Below, piece after piece: positions 12,690 to 19,146 of a stretch of DNA of 23,962 nucleotides. Under the pieces are notes generated by a model, which saw only the letters and a list, made by a program, of their open reading frames with translations, did not search any database and was not told where the DNA came from. Both the position numbers and the translations under genes were made by a program. Source of the DNA: a virus. The DNA is taken from positions 1 through 23,962 of the IMG/VR virus record IMGVR_UViG_3300031785_000055; one strand, written 5' to 3'. Every line of letters begins with the position of its first letter. Positions within the stretch are counted from its first letter, which is position 1.

Positions 12690-12707
12690 CGGCATTGTTA
12701 ATGCCGT
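12689..12707 (+). terminator. Hairpin after Cro-like gene, no T run
   Basis: A perfect 8-bp stem (ACGGCATT/AATGCCGT, 3-base loop) starts on the last base of the stop codon. There is no T tract, so it is not a standard intrinsic terminator; it may be an mRNA-stabilising or factor-dependent (tR1-like) element. Confidence 0.5.
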
Positions 12708-12824
12708 CTGACCTCGTGCGGGCAAGCTGCGTGGGGCGGGTGGGTGAGCCTGATTTCGATTCATCGTCACAGCTTAGCTAAGTAGCGGCATGGCGTAATG
12801 AGTAACCGGGGAGAGCAATTAGCC

Positions 12825-13322
12825 ATGAGAAACAAACCCATGGGCCTGATGGAGCGCGCCACGCGCACCATTCTGGACATCAAGACCGCGCTGGCGTTGA
12901 CGGCGAAGCGCCACGGCATCAACACCATCGCCGGCAAGTACGGCTTCCACCCCCAGCAGCTCTACAACAACCTGAACGTCAACGACCCCGACCGGGCGCC
13001 CACCCTCGCGCAGTTCGAGCTGATCACTGAGTTCGCCCGCGATCACAACGACCACCAGCAGATACTCGATGCGCTGTCTCGGGTGACGGGTTGCGTGTGG
13101 ATCCCGATCCCGGACGCTGAGGACGTGAGCCGCACGGAACTGTTCGGCGAGGTAGCCGAGTTGGTGGATCGGGTAGGGCGCATGTGCCGCAACACGCAGA
13201 CGGCCGTAGCCGATAACCGCGTAGACCAGGATGAAATTGCCGTCTTGGAGCGTGACCTGCTGCGGTTGATTCAGGCCGGCCACCGGTTGGTGGAAGGGGC
13301 GAAGCGGTTCGGCGAGGAGTAA
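12825..13322 (+). CDS. Phage regulatory CII family protein
   Basis: A 165-residue protein of the phage regulatory CII family (P2-like/CP76): a helix-turn-helix segment with KTALALTAKRHGINTIAGKYG and HPQQLYNNLNVNDPDRAPT, then LAQFELITEFARD. The C-terminal half is a long predicted helix (ELFGEVAELVDRVGRMCRN, then DEIAVLERDLLRLIQAGHRLV). Such proteins act early after infection as transcription or replication regulators. The start at 12825 follows GGGGAG by 12 bases; an upstream ATG at 12798 in the same frame would add nine residues. A 10-bp palindrome CTTAGCTAAG lies upstream at 12773-12782. It is the first gene of the rightward replication block. Confidence 0.75.
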   Translation: MRNKPMGLMERATRTILDIKTALALTAKRHGINTIAGKYGFHPQQLYNNLNVNDPDRAPTLAQFELITEFARDHNDHQQILDALSRVTGCVWIPIPDAEDVSRTELFGEVAELVDRVGRMCRNTQTAVADNRVDQDEIAVLERDLLRLIQAGHRLVEGAKRFGEE

Positions 13323-13325
13323 CCC

Positions 13326-14375
13326 ATGCAGCGTGAACCACTCAGCGAGCATGAAGTACGCGAAGCGCTGCAGCACATCGACCCGGATTGCGACCGCGAC
13401 ACCTGGTTCTCAGTGGCTGGGGCGCTGAAAGATGAATTCGGCGCCGCCGGCGAGGACCTTTTCGACGATTGGAGCCAGGGTGGCCAGAGCTATAAGCAGG
13501 ATTCCGCCAAGGCCACATGGCGCAGTGCCAGTGCCGGCCACTACACCATCGGCACCCTGATCAAGCTGGCCCAAGACGGTGGCTGGTCGCGTTCTCGGCG
13601 TGAGCTGTCCGCCGCTGATAGGCGCCAGCTTGCGGCGGAGCGTGATCGTCGCCGGCGTGAGCGTGAAAAAACGGTTGCGGCGGATGAAGCACGGGCCCAG
13701 ACACTGCGCGAAGCCGTTGCTGATGCGTGCGATAAAATCTGGGCGTGGAACTGCTCCACACTCGGTTCCAGCCCTTACCTGGGCACCAAGCGTGTCGGGG
13801 CTCACGGCATCGGGTTTTTCTGGCAATCGGTGGTGCTGGAGATCGATGACCAGGCGATGGCCTGCCGTATCCACTCCGGCGATCAGGTGCGCGCCTTTTT
13901 CCAGAACCTTCCAAAGCCGCAGCCGGAACACATCAGTTTCCGGCGGTGGAGCCGTGGCGTTATCGCCGTGCCGCTGCGGGACGTTGAAGGGCGCCTGTGG
14001 GCCCTCCAGGGCATCAGCGAGAAAGGCACGAAGCTGTTTCCAAAGTACGGCCGCATGAAGGGGTGTTTTCATATGCTCGGCGCGGCTGTGGCCGGCCGGC
14101 CCGTGGCGTTTGTTGAGGGGTATGCCACCGGCGCCACCGTCCATGAACTGACAGGCTGGTGCACGGTGGTGTGCTTCAACGCCGGGAACATGCAGGCGGT
14201 GGCCGCTGGGTTGGTGCCCACACTGCCCACCGGCGTCACGCTGCTCTGGTGTACCGACAATGACGCGGCGTCCACAGAGGGTAAACGCGCTGGCCCTGAT
14301 GCGGCCGAAGCCTGCCGAGAACGCTTTGGTGGTGGTGTGCTGCTTCCTGAATTCAGTCATCGGGAGGCGGCTTAA
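13326..14375 (+). CDS. Phage primase (PriCT-2 and Toprim domains)
   Basis: A 349-residue primase. Residues about 5-85 match the primase C-terminal-2 type domain (ALQHIDPDCDRDTWFSVAGAL, then DDWSQGG and KATWRSASAG); 90-130 is a charged coiled-coil-like linker. The C-terminal half is a Toprim catalytic domain with the conserved glutamate in FVEGYATGATVHE (262-274) and the DxD motif as DNDAAS (311-316). It would lay RNA primers for phage DNA replication. The stop overlaps the helicase start by one base (TAATG), a coupled pair standard in phages with VapE-type helicases. Confidence 0.87.
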   Translation: MQREPLSEHEVREALQHIDPDCDRDTWFSVAGALKDEFGAAGEDLFDDWSQGGQSYKQDSAKATWRSASAGHYTIGTLIKLAQDGGWSRSRRELSAADRRQLAAERDRRRREREKTVAADEARAQTLREAVADACDKIWAWNCSTLGSSPYLGTKRVGAHGIGFFWQSVVLEIDDQAMACRIHSGDQVRAFFQNLPKPQPEHISFRRWSRGVIAVPLRDVEGRLWALQGISEKGTKLFPKYGRMKGCFHMLGAAVAGRPVAFVEGYATGATVHELTGWCTVVCFNAGNMQAVAAGLVPTLPTGVTLLWCTDNDAASTEGKRAGPDAAEACRERFGGGVLLPEFSHREAA

Positions 14376-15793
14376 TGAGTGGGCAAACAGATTGGAACGA
14401 CCTGGCGAACGCCGAGGGCAAAGACGCCGCGAAGCGCCAGCTTGTTGAGGGGTATGAGCGCATTCGGGCGGCGAATCAGGTGCCCGAGAGTGCCCACCGC
14501 GACCCGAACGCTGCGCGGCGTGGCAATGGCCCGGAGCAGGAGTTTCCACAGTTCGGCGATTGGCGGGCCGATTTGACCAAAACCCAGACCGGTGCCTTCG
14601 CGGCCAACATCTTCAACGCCAAGCATGTCCTTGAGAACGATAAAGAGTGGGCCGGGGTGCTGGGCTACTGTGATTTCAGCTATCGGGTGATGAAGCGTCA
14701 GCCGCCGCCCTTTGACAGTGGCGAGGTGGGCGAGTGGACCGATGCCGACACAGACCGCCTGCGCATCTGGATGTGCAAACGCTACGGCTTTACACCGAAG
14801 ACCGGGGACGCGGATGGCGCGGTGGTGGTGGTGGCCCAGGCGAACCGCTTCCACCCGGTGCGTGACTATCTGAACGGCCTGGTGTGGGATAAGAAGCCAC
14901 GGGTGCGCCAGTGGCTAACTACCTACCTGGGTGTAGAGCCGCTCGGTGATGAAGACAGCGATCGGCGGCGCTATGAGCGGTACGTCTCGCTGGTGGGCAC
15001 CATGTGGTTGGTGGCGGCGGTGGCGCGAGTGATGCGCCCCCCCGTGAAAGCCGACTGCGTGTTGATCCTGGAAGGCAAGCAGGGGCTGGGCAAATCCACC
15101 GCCTTGGCGATTCTGGGCGGCCAATGGTTCACCGATACCCACTTTGCGCTCGGCGAGAAAGACGGGTACCAGCAGATGCAAGGCGTCTGGCTCTGTGAGC
15201 TCGCCGAGCTGGACGCCTTCAACAAAGCAGAGAGCACCCGGGCGAAGCAGTTCTTTGCGTCCGAAGAGGACCGCTACCGACCCGCCTATGGACGACGCAC
15301 CCAGGCGTTCGCACGGCAGTGTGTGTTCGCCGGTACCACCAACCAGGACAACTACCTGAAGGATCCCACCGGCAACCGGCGATATTGGCCGGTGTTCTGC
15401 CACAAGCTGGATCAGCAGGCCCTGGCGCGCGACCGCGATCAGTTGTGGGCGGAAGCGGTGCAGCTGTATCGCCTGAATGAGCCTTGGTGGGTGCAGGACC
15501 ACGACAAGGGTCTCTTCGAGGAGCAGCAGGAAGCGCGCTATTCGGCGGACGTGTGGGAGGACCTGATTCGCGAGTGGCTGGCCGACCCTGTCCACTCGGA
15601 CGACCACTACACCACGGCGGCCATCATGGAGGGCGCGCTCCACCTGGAGCCGTCGCACATGCGCCAGCCTGAGCAGACGCGCGTCGGCATGATCATGTCG
15701 CGCTTGGGCTGGACGAAACGGAAGAAGACCATCACCCAGCGCAACGGCAGCGCCATGCGTAAGTGGGTTTATGAGAGGCCGAAAGCCTTATGA
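14375..15793 (+). CDS. VapE/virulence-associated E-type replicative helicase
   Basis: A 472-residue P-loop ATPase of the virulence-associated protein E family. Walker A is GKQGLGKST at 234-242; the Walker B region is VWLCELAELDAF (271-282), and the family hallmarks GTTNQDNYL and DPTGNRRYWPV follow at 320-340. In phages this protein follows a primase and acts as superfamily-3-like helicase for DNA replication. It ends with an ATGA overlap into a repeat-filled reading frame. The candidate origin repeats begin four bases past its stop, which agrees with an initiator/helicase adjacent to its origin. Confidence 0.87.
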   Translation: MSGQTDWNDLANAEGKDAAKRQLVEGYERIRAANQVPESAHRDPNAARRGNGPEQEFPQFGDWRADLTKTQTGAFAANIFNAKHVLENDKEWAGVLGYCDFSYRVMKRQPPPFDSGEVGEWTDADTDRLRIWMCKRYGFTPKTGDADGAVVVVAQANRFHPVRDYLNGLVWDKKPRVRQWLTTYLGVEPLGDEDSDRRRYERYVSLVGTMWLVAAVARVMRPPVKADCVLILEGKQGLGKSTALAILGGQWFTDTHFALGEKDGYQQMQGVWLCELAELDAFNKAESTRAKQFFASEEDRYRPAYGRRTQAFARQCVFAGTTNQDNYLKDPTGNRRYWPVFCHKLDQQALARDRDQLWAEAVQLYRLNEPWWVQDHDKGLFEEQQEARYSADVWEDLIREWLADPVHSDDHYTTAAIMEGALHLEPSHMRQPEQTRVGMIMSRLGWTKRKKTITQRNGSAMRKWVYERPKAL

Positions 15794-16098
15794 AGCGTCC
15801 AACCTGTCCAACCTCTGCCCAAGGTTGGACGCGCTCTAACCCGCGCCGTTACTGGCGGTGTCCAACCTGTCCAACCTGTCCAACCTTTCCCCGCGCACAC
15901 GTGCGCGCCCGTGTGCGAGCGGTAAGCCTTGGGCTTTCTCTTGTGTGTGTAGATAAGGTTGGACAGGTTGGACAGGTTGGACAGAAGCCGTATTCATGCG
16001 GGTTTCAGCCTGTCCAACCTTTTCAGGGGTTGGACAAGGTTGGACACCCGCAATGTTCCACGCGAAACAACAACTCAACGGTAGGAGGGGAGCAATGA
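15790..16098 (+). CDS. Questionable reading frame spanning the iteron array
   Basis: An open frame of 102 residues that starts with an ATGA overlap on the helicase stop and ends with an ATGA overlap on the next gene. Its product would be low-complexity (PTCPTCPTFP, VGQVGQVGQ) because the 9-bp repeats stay in frame. No domain is visible. The precise junctions argue for translation, and the composition argues against a folded product. It may exist mainly to carry ribosomes through the repeat region. Low confidence. Confidence 0.3.
   Translation: MKRPTCPTSAQGWTRSNPRRYWRCPTCPTCPTFPRAHVRARVRAVSLGLSLVCVDKVGQVGQVGQKPYSCGFQPVQPFQGLDKVGHPQCSTRNNNSTVGGEQ
15797..16045. repeat. Array of twelve 9-bp iterons (GTCCAACCT), candidate replication origin
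   Basis: GTCCAACCT occurs at 15797, 15806, 15860, 15869, 15878 and 16012 on the plus strand. Its complement occurs at 15822, 15956, 15965, 15974, 16027 (one mismatch) and 16037. Three head-to-tail plus copies (15860-15886) and three minus copies (15956-15982) form a large inverted repeat around a 69-bp centre, which itself contains a hairpin (CGCACAC/GTGTGCG). Position right after primase and helicase genes is where phage origins lie. Confidence 0.8.
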
Positions 16099-16676
16099 AC
16101 CCGGTGCGGCTGCTTGGCAAGATGACAGCGAAAGGCGTCCGGCTGGACGGTGGGGGTGGCGGCCCGGTGTTGATTCCGGCCAGCGACGTGGCAGCGGCGC
16201 TGGGCATGGGCAGCCTGCCCCGGCAGGTGGTGCTGGTGGGGCTGGCAAAGTACGCCGACGACAACCAGAGTCAGCTGGCCCTTCGGGACTGGGTGATGGC
16301 CCGCTTCCGTCGGCGTTGTATTGAGCGCGGCTGGAAACAGAATTACGCGGACGGCCTGGCGCTGCTGGTGGTCTATGAGCTGGTGAACCCGACGCGGTGC
16401 CCGCACTGCCTGGGCCGAGGTAAGCGGTGGCTGGAGGTTCCGGTGGAGCGCGGCAGCGATGAGCGGGTGAGGCGCTGGACCGAGTGTGGGCGCTGCAAGG
16501 GCGGCGGTGTGGTTCGCCTGAGCGAGCGCGACCGCGCCGCCATTGCCGGGATCACCAAGTCGACGTTCAACGACACCTGGGCCCAGCGTGCCGACGAACT
16601 GTTTGCAGAGCTTGTTTCCCTGGAAGATCGGGTGCTTCGGCACCTCTGGAAGCAGTTTGGCGAAGAGGCCGCCTGA
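16095..16676 (+). CDS. Zinc-binding protein, likely late antiterminator (Q-like)
   Basis: A 193-residue protein with a DnaJ-type zinc module: CPHCLGRGK (C102, C105) and CGRCKGGG (C131, C134), flanked C-terminally by SERDRAAIAGITKSTFNDTW, a helix-turn-helix-like segment. This combination is typical of one class of phage Q antiterminators, which bind DNA near the late promoter and let RNA polymerase pass terminators. GGAGGGG lies five bases upstream of the ATG at 16095. The next elements downstream are a candidate late promoter and a terminator 15 bases beyond its -10, exactly what a Q protein would need, then the lysis genes. The function call therefore rests on both domain and context. Confidence 0.72.
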   Translation: MNPVRLLGKMTAKGVRLDGGGGGPVLIPASDVAAALGMGSLPRQVVLVGLAKYADDNQSQLALRDWVMARFRRRCIERGWKQNYADGLALLVVYELVNPTRCPHCLGRGKRWLEVPVERGSDERVRRWTECGRCKGGGVVRLSERDRAAIAGITKSTFNDTWAQRADELFAELVSLEDRVLRHLWKQFGEEAA

Positions 16677-16706
16677 GAGATTGTGGCGCGCTTTTTATCT
16701 TGACGC

Positions 16707-16735
16707 TTGACGACCCGGACAAAAACGCCTACCTT
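16707..16735 (+). promoter_or_regulatory. Candidate late promoter (pR'-like)
   Basis: TTGACG at 16707-16712, 17-base spacer, TACCTT at 16730-16735; a second TTGACG at 16700-16705 lies seven bases upstream of the first. It is 30 bases after the Q-like gene and immediately before a terminator, the lambda pR'/tR' arrangement. Confidence 0.6.
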
Positions 16736-16750
16736 TTTCCCATCGTGGAG

Positions 16751-16786
16751 AAAACCCGCCCAAGCACTGCTTCGGCGGGTTTTTTT
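16751..16786 (+). terminator. Intrinsic terminator just after late promoter (tR'-like)
   Basis: AAAACCCGCC (16751-16760) pairs with GGCGGGTTTT (16774-16783); the loop contains a further AAGC/GCTT stem, and seven T bases run from 16780. Transcription from the candidate late promoter would stop here unless antiterminated. Confidence 0.85.
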
Positions 16787-16802
16787 ATGCTTGTCTCCCC
16801 CA

Positions 16803-16820
16803 GGTCCGCTTCGGCGGGCC
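16803..16820 (+). repeat. Hairpin with UUCG-type loop, repeat copy 1
   Basis: GGTCCGC/GCGGGCC stem (one G-T pair) closed by TTCG. Nearly the same 18 bases recur at 16854-16871. A smaller hairpin CGGCC/GGCCG lies between them at 16831-16845. Confidence 0.6.
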
Positions 16821-16852
16821 GCCTAATAAACGGCCTTCAGGGCCGCGACAGA

Positions 16853-16878
16853 GGGTCCGCTCCGGCGGGCCCTTTTTT
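16853..16878 (+). terminator. Second intrinsic terminator before the tRNA, repeat copy 2
   Basis: GGGTCCGC (16853-16860) pairs with GCGGGCCC (16865-16872), followed by six T bases. It is eight bases before the tRNA 5' end, so the tRNA probably sits on an antiterminated late transcript. Confidence 0.78.
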
Positions 16879-16886
16879 GTTTCCGG

Positions 16887-16961
16887 CGCAGCGTAGAGCA
16901 GAGGTAGCTCGCGGGGCTCATATTCCCGAGGTCGCAGGTTCGAACCCTGCCGCTGCCACCA
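16887..16961 (+). tRNA. tRNA-Met (CAT anticodon), initiator-like features
   Basis: A full cloverleaf of 75 bases with encoded CCA. Acceptor GCAGCG/CGCTGC (2-7 with 66-71); D stem GAGC/GCTC; anticodon stem CGGGG/TCCCG with loop CTCATAT (anticodon CAT); T stem GCAGG/CCTGC with loop TTCGAAC. The first acceptor pair is a C-C mismatch, and the D stem carries A11-T24; both are marks of bacterial initiator tRNA (fMet). The third anticodon-stem pair next to the loop is G-T instead of G-C, so the initiator signature is incomplete. Confidence 0.88.
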
Positions 16962-16967
16962 AACCAT

Positions 16968-16991
16968 GGCCCGCCGTCGAGCGGGCCTTTT
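16968..16991 (+). terminator. Hairpin/terminator after tRNA
   Basis: GGCCCGC/GCGGGCC, 7-bp stem with six-base loop, followed by four T bases. It lies seven bases after the tRNA CCA end and 40 bases before the holin start. Confidence 0.65.
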
Positions 16992-17030
16992 CGTTCTGGC
17001 AATTGGGGATGCCGATTAGCTGGAGGTCTT

Positions 17031-17264
17031 ATGCAGAGCGGGAGTGACAGAGTGACTACGCCGAACCCGTCACCGCAGATCGGTACGGCGGCTCTACCCG
17101 TGGCTATGTCAGGAGCGCTCATTATGGGCCTGCCGATCGATATGTGGCTGCTGCTGATGAACATCGGTTACGTGGCGATCGTGACCATCATCGCGCTCCC
17201 GAAGCTGATCCGTGCGGTCCGTGACCTGCACGCGATGTGGACAGCGTGGAGGAAGCGCCAGTGA
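17031..17264 (+). CDS. Holin-like small membrane protein
   Basis: A 77-residue protein with two hydrophobic segments (about 17-34, IGTAALPVAMSGALIMGL, and 38-56, MWLLLMNIGYVAIVTIIAL) and a basic C-terminus ending in WRKRQ, as in class II holins. It is the first gene of the lysis cassette and precedes a SAR endolysin, a combination in which a pinholin depolarises the membrane and releases the endolysin. GGAGG lies four bases before the ATG. The stop overlaps the endolysin start (GTGA). Holins share no strong motif, so the call rests on topology and position. Confidence 0.75.
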   Translation: MQSGSDRVTTPNPSPQIGTAALPVAMSGALIMGLPIDMWLLLMNIGYVAIVTIIALPKLIRAVRDLHAMWTAWRKRQ

Positions 17265-17719
17265 AGAAGGTCGTTGCGGGTGGCCTCGCGGCTGCCGTTC
17301 TCGCCATTGCGGCGCCGGTCATCATGCACTTCGAAGGCCGCGAGCTCACCGCCTATGAAGACGCCGTGGGCGTGCCCACCATCTGCGATGGGATTACCGC
17401 TGGTGTCCAGCTGGGTGATCAAGCCACGCCTGAGCAATGCGATGAGCTTCTACAGCAAGAGATGCGCGACCACTTCGCCGGGTTGCGCCGCTGTGTCGAG
17501 GGTCAGTTATCACCGAATCAGTGGGCGGCCCTGTTGAGCTGGACCTATAACGTCGGTGTCGGTGCCGCCTGTGGCAGCACCCTGGTGGCGCTGATCAACC
17601 AGGGCGAGGGTGCCCACACCTGGTGCGCGGAGCTCAAGCGTTGGGTGTACGCAGGTGGTCGTAAGCTGCGGGGTTTGGTCCGGCGCCGCCAGGCTGAGTA
17701 CGAGATCTGCGTGCGATGA
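17261..17719 (+). CDS. SAR endolysin, GH24 lysozyme
   Basis: A 152-residue T4-lysozyme-type muramidase. The catalytic triad follows the E-8-D-5-T spacing exactly: E25 in FEGREL, D34 in YEDAVG and T40 in VPTIC. The N-terminus (VVAGGLAAAVLAIAAPVI, residues 4-21) is a weakly hydrophobic, Ala/Gly-rich signal-arrest-release segment, so export uses the host Sec system with activation on membrane release. Starts at GTG 17261, chosen because GGAGGAA lies seven bases before it and it overlaps the holin stop; upstream GTGs at 17237 and 17246 are less well placed. Cys residues at 42, 53, 76 and later could allow disulphide control as in P1 Lyz. Stop overlaps Rz as ATGA. Confidence 0.93.
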   Translation: MKKVVAGGLAAAVLAIAAPVIMHFEGRELTAYEDAVGVPTICDGITAGVQLGDQATPEQCDELLQQEMRDHFAGLRRCVEGQLSPNQWAALLSWTYNVGVGAACGSTLVALINQGEGAHTWCAELKRWVYAGGRKLRGLVRRRQAEYEICVR

Positions 17720-18177
17720 TTCAAAGCCGGTTGGTGGTCGCGGTGTTGCTGCTGGCTGTCGGGGTGGCGGTGGGATGGTTCATCAACGGATGGCGCCTCG
17801 GCGAGCTGCACGCTCAATACCAGCTGGCCCAGGCTCAGCTGGTCGCTGATACCCAGCAGGCGGCGGCTGCGAAGGGCGCGGCGTGGCGTGACCAAGTCGC
17901 CGAGCTCGACCAACACCATGCCCAGGAGCTTGAAGATGCGGATCAAGAGATCAGCGATCTGCGCCGTCGCCTTGCTGACGGTACTCACGGGATGCGCGTC
18001 GCAGCAAGTTGCGGAGACGTGCCCACCGAGACCGGCGCCGCCAGCGTGGATGATGAGCGAGCCCCCGAACTTACTGCCGCTGCTGAACAGGATTATCTGG
18101 ATTTCCGGGCCCGATACACCAGGCAGTGGCACCAGCTCACGGCCTGCCAGGAATTCATCCGAACGGCCTGCCAATGA
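17716..18177 (+). CDS. Rz-like inner-membrane spanin subunit
   Basis: A 153-residue i-spanin. Residues 5-24 form an N-terminal transmembrane segment (RLVVAVLLLAVGVAVGWFI), followed by a long periplasmic coiled coil rich in Ala, Gln and Glu (about 28-90, LHAQYQLAQAQLVADT then LEDADQEISDLRRRL). With the Rz1 lipoprotein encoded in another frame it would span the periplasm and fuse the two membranes in the last lysis step. It overlaps the endolysin stop and the HNH start, both as ATGA. Confidence 0.85.
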   Translation: MIQSRLVVAVLLLAVGVAVGWFINGWRLGELHAQYQLAQAQLVADTQQAAAAKGAAWRDQVAELDQHHAQELEDADQEISDLRRRLADGTHGMRVAASCGDVPTETGAASVDDERAPELTAAAEQDYLDFRARYTRQWHQLTACQEFIRTACQ

Positions 18178-18184
18178 GCAGTGA
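17936..18184 (+). CDS. Rz1-like outer-membrane spanin lipoprotein, embedded in Rz
   Basis: An 82-residue reading frame in the +1 frame of Rz. It begins with a lipoprotein signal, MRIKRSAICAVALLTVLTGC, whose lipobox is LTGC (Cys at 20), followed by a short Pro-rich mature part (CPPRPAPPAW), the hallmark of Rz1. GGAG lies seven bases before the ATG at 17936. Unlike lambda Rz1 it runs past the end of the host frame by seven bases, into the HNH gene. The mature part (about 62 residues) is longer than lambda's. Confidence 0.85.
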   Translation: MRIKRSAICAVALLTVLTGCASQQVAETCPPRPAPPAWMMSEPPNLLPLLNRIIWISGPDTPGSGTSSRPARNSSERPANEQ

Positions 18185-18488
18185 TCCCCGCGAATCTGCC
18201 GCCAAGCGCGGATACGGGCGGCGCTGGCGCAAGGCTCGTGAGGACTACCTGGCCGCCAACCCGTTGTGCGTGTTCTGCCAGAAGCGCGGGCGGGTGGCGG
18301 CGGCAACCGTGGTCGACCACATCGTCCCTCACCGCGGGGATATGAAGCTGTTCTGGCGACGCTCGAACTGGCAGGCGCTCTGCAAACCCTGCCACGACAT
18401 CGACAAGCAAAGGCTTGAACGAGGTGGCGCACTGCCCGGGTGCGATGCCAGCGGAATACCGATCGACCCGAACCACCACTGGAGTTGA
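18174..18488 (+). CDS. HNH endonuclease
   Basis: A 104-residue HNH nuclease. Zinc ligands are CVFC (C32, C35) and CKPCH (C70, C73); the catalytic core is VVDHIVPHRGD (H49) and NWQALC (N65). It begins RESAAKRGYGRRWRKARE, the usual start of HNH proteins encoded next to terminase genes in HK97-like phages, where they nick DNA and assist terminase during packaging. The start at 18174 overlaps the Rz stop as ATGA. It is followed by a 151-base gap before the small terminase. Confidence 0.92.
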   Translation: MSSDPRESAAKRGYGRRWRKAREDYLAANPLCVFCQKRGRVAAATVVDHIVPHRGDMKLFWRRSNWQALCKPCHDIDKQRLERGGALPGCDASGIPIDPNHHWS

Positions 18489-18639
18489 ACCCCGACCGGG
18501 CGCCAGGGGGAGGGTGCGTCGAAAGTTCACGACCCTTGCCAGGGAGACCGGAGCGGGCCCTCCGCACGTAAAACCGGGAAAAATGGGAGGGGGGTATCTC
18601 GACCCGGGTACTCCCTGAATCTTATTGGAGATCACCGCA
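18489..18639. other. HNH-terminase gap, possible cos region
   Basis: 151 bases with no gene. They are G-rich and contain GGGAGGGGGG (18586-18595) followed by GGGTACTCCC (18605-18614), giving a loose inverted repeat. In cos phages of this gene order the packaging site lies here. I cannot identify cut positions from sequence, so this is positional inference only. Confidence 0.25.
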
Positions 18640-19146
18640 ATGTCAGGAAATCGCAACTCCGGTCGGCGCCCGCTGCCGGGGAACGTCCACCTGCTGCGGG
18701 GCAATCCGTCGAAGAAGCCGGGTCACGAGCTAGATGCAACGCCGGCGCTCAAGGTCGAGCCACCGCCGTGCCCCGCCTTTCTCTCGAAAGATGCGCGGGC
18801 GGAGTGGCGCCGGATCACCGCAGACCTGGTGATTCTCGGCCTGATCGCCAAGGTCGACCGCGCCGAACTGGCCGTGTACTGCACCGCCTGGGCGGATTGG
18901 AAAAAGGCCCGCGAGAAAATGGCCGAGTTGGACGATGCCGGCTACGTGATGAACACCCCCAGCGGCTACAAGCAAATGTCCGTCTGGATGCAGGTGGCGA
19001 ATCGCGCGGAAGAGCGCATGCGCGTCGCCGGTGGCAGCTTCGGGCTGAACCCCTCGGCGCGCGCCAAGCTCGGCGCCGGCGTCGCCACCCAGGGCGAACT
19101 GTTCCCCAATGACCAAGCCGACACCGCCCGAAAATACGGACTTTGA
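18640..19146 (+). CDS. Terminase small subunit, P27 family
   Basis: A 168-residue P27-type small terminase, which recognises phage DNA for packaging. The N-terminus GNRNSGRRPLPGNVHLLRGNP and KKPGHELDATP are the family hallmark, then a helical core (AEWRRITADLVILGLIAK, then YCTAWADWKKAREKM). The ATG at 18640 is chosen with GGAG nine bases upstream; an in-frame TTG at 18625 would add five residues that do not match the family start. Its 3' end overlaps the large subunit by 38 bases in another frame. Confidence 0.92.
   Translation: MSGNRNSGRRPLPGNVHLLRGNPSKKPGHELDATPALKVEPPPCPAFLSKDARAEWRRITADLVILGLIAKVDRAELAVYCTAWADWKKAREKMAELDDAGYVMNTPSGYKQMSVWMQVANRAEERMRVAGGSFGLNPSARAKLGAGVATQGELFPNDQADTARKYGL

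Noticed and set aside
12798-12824. Upstream start for the CII-like gene
   Set aside because: The ATG at 12798 has no ribosome-binding site, whereas GGGGAG precedes the ATG at 12825; kept only as an alternative.
15797-16045. Possible CRISPR array
   Set aside because: Repeat units are 9 bp, in both orientations, partly head-to-tail without spacers and irregularly spaced; no cas genes are near. Iterons fit better.
16887-16961. tRNA as prophage attachment site
   Set aside because: It lies deep inside the phage between Q-like and lysis genes, far from the integrase, and no partial duplicate of its 3' end was noticed near the left end.
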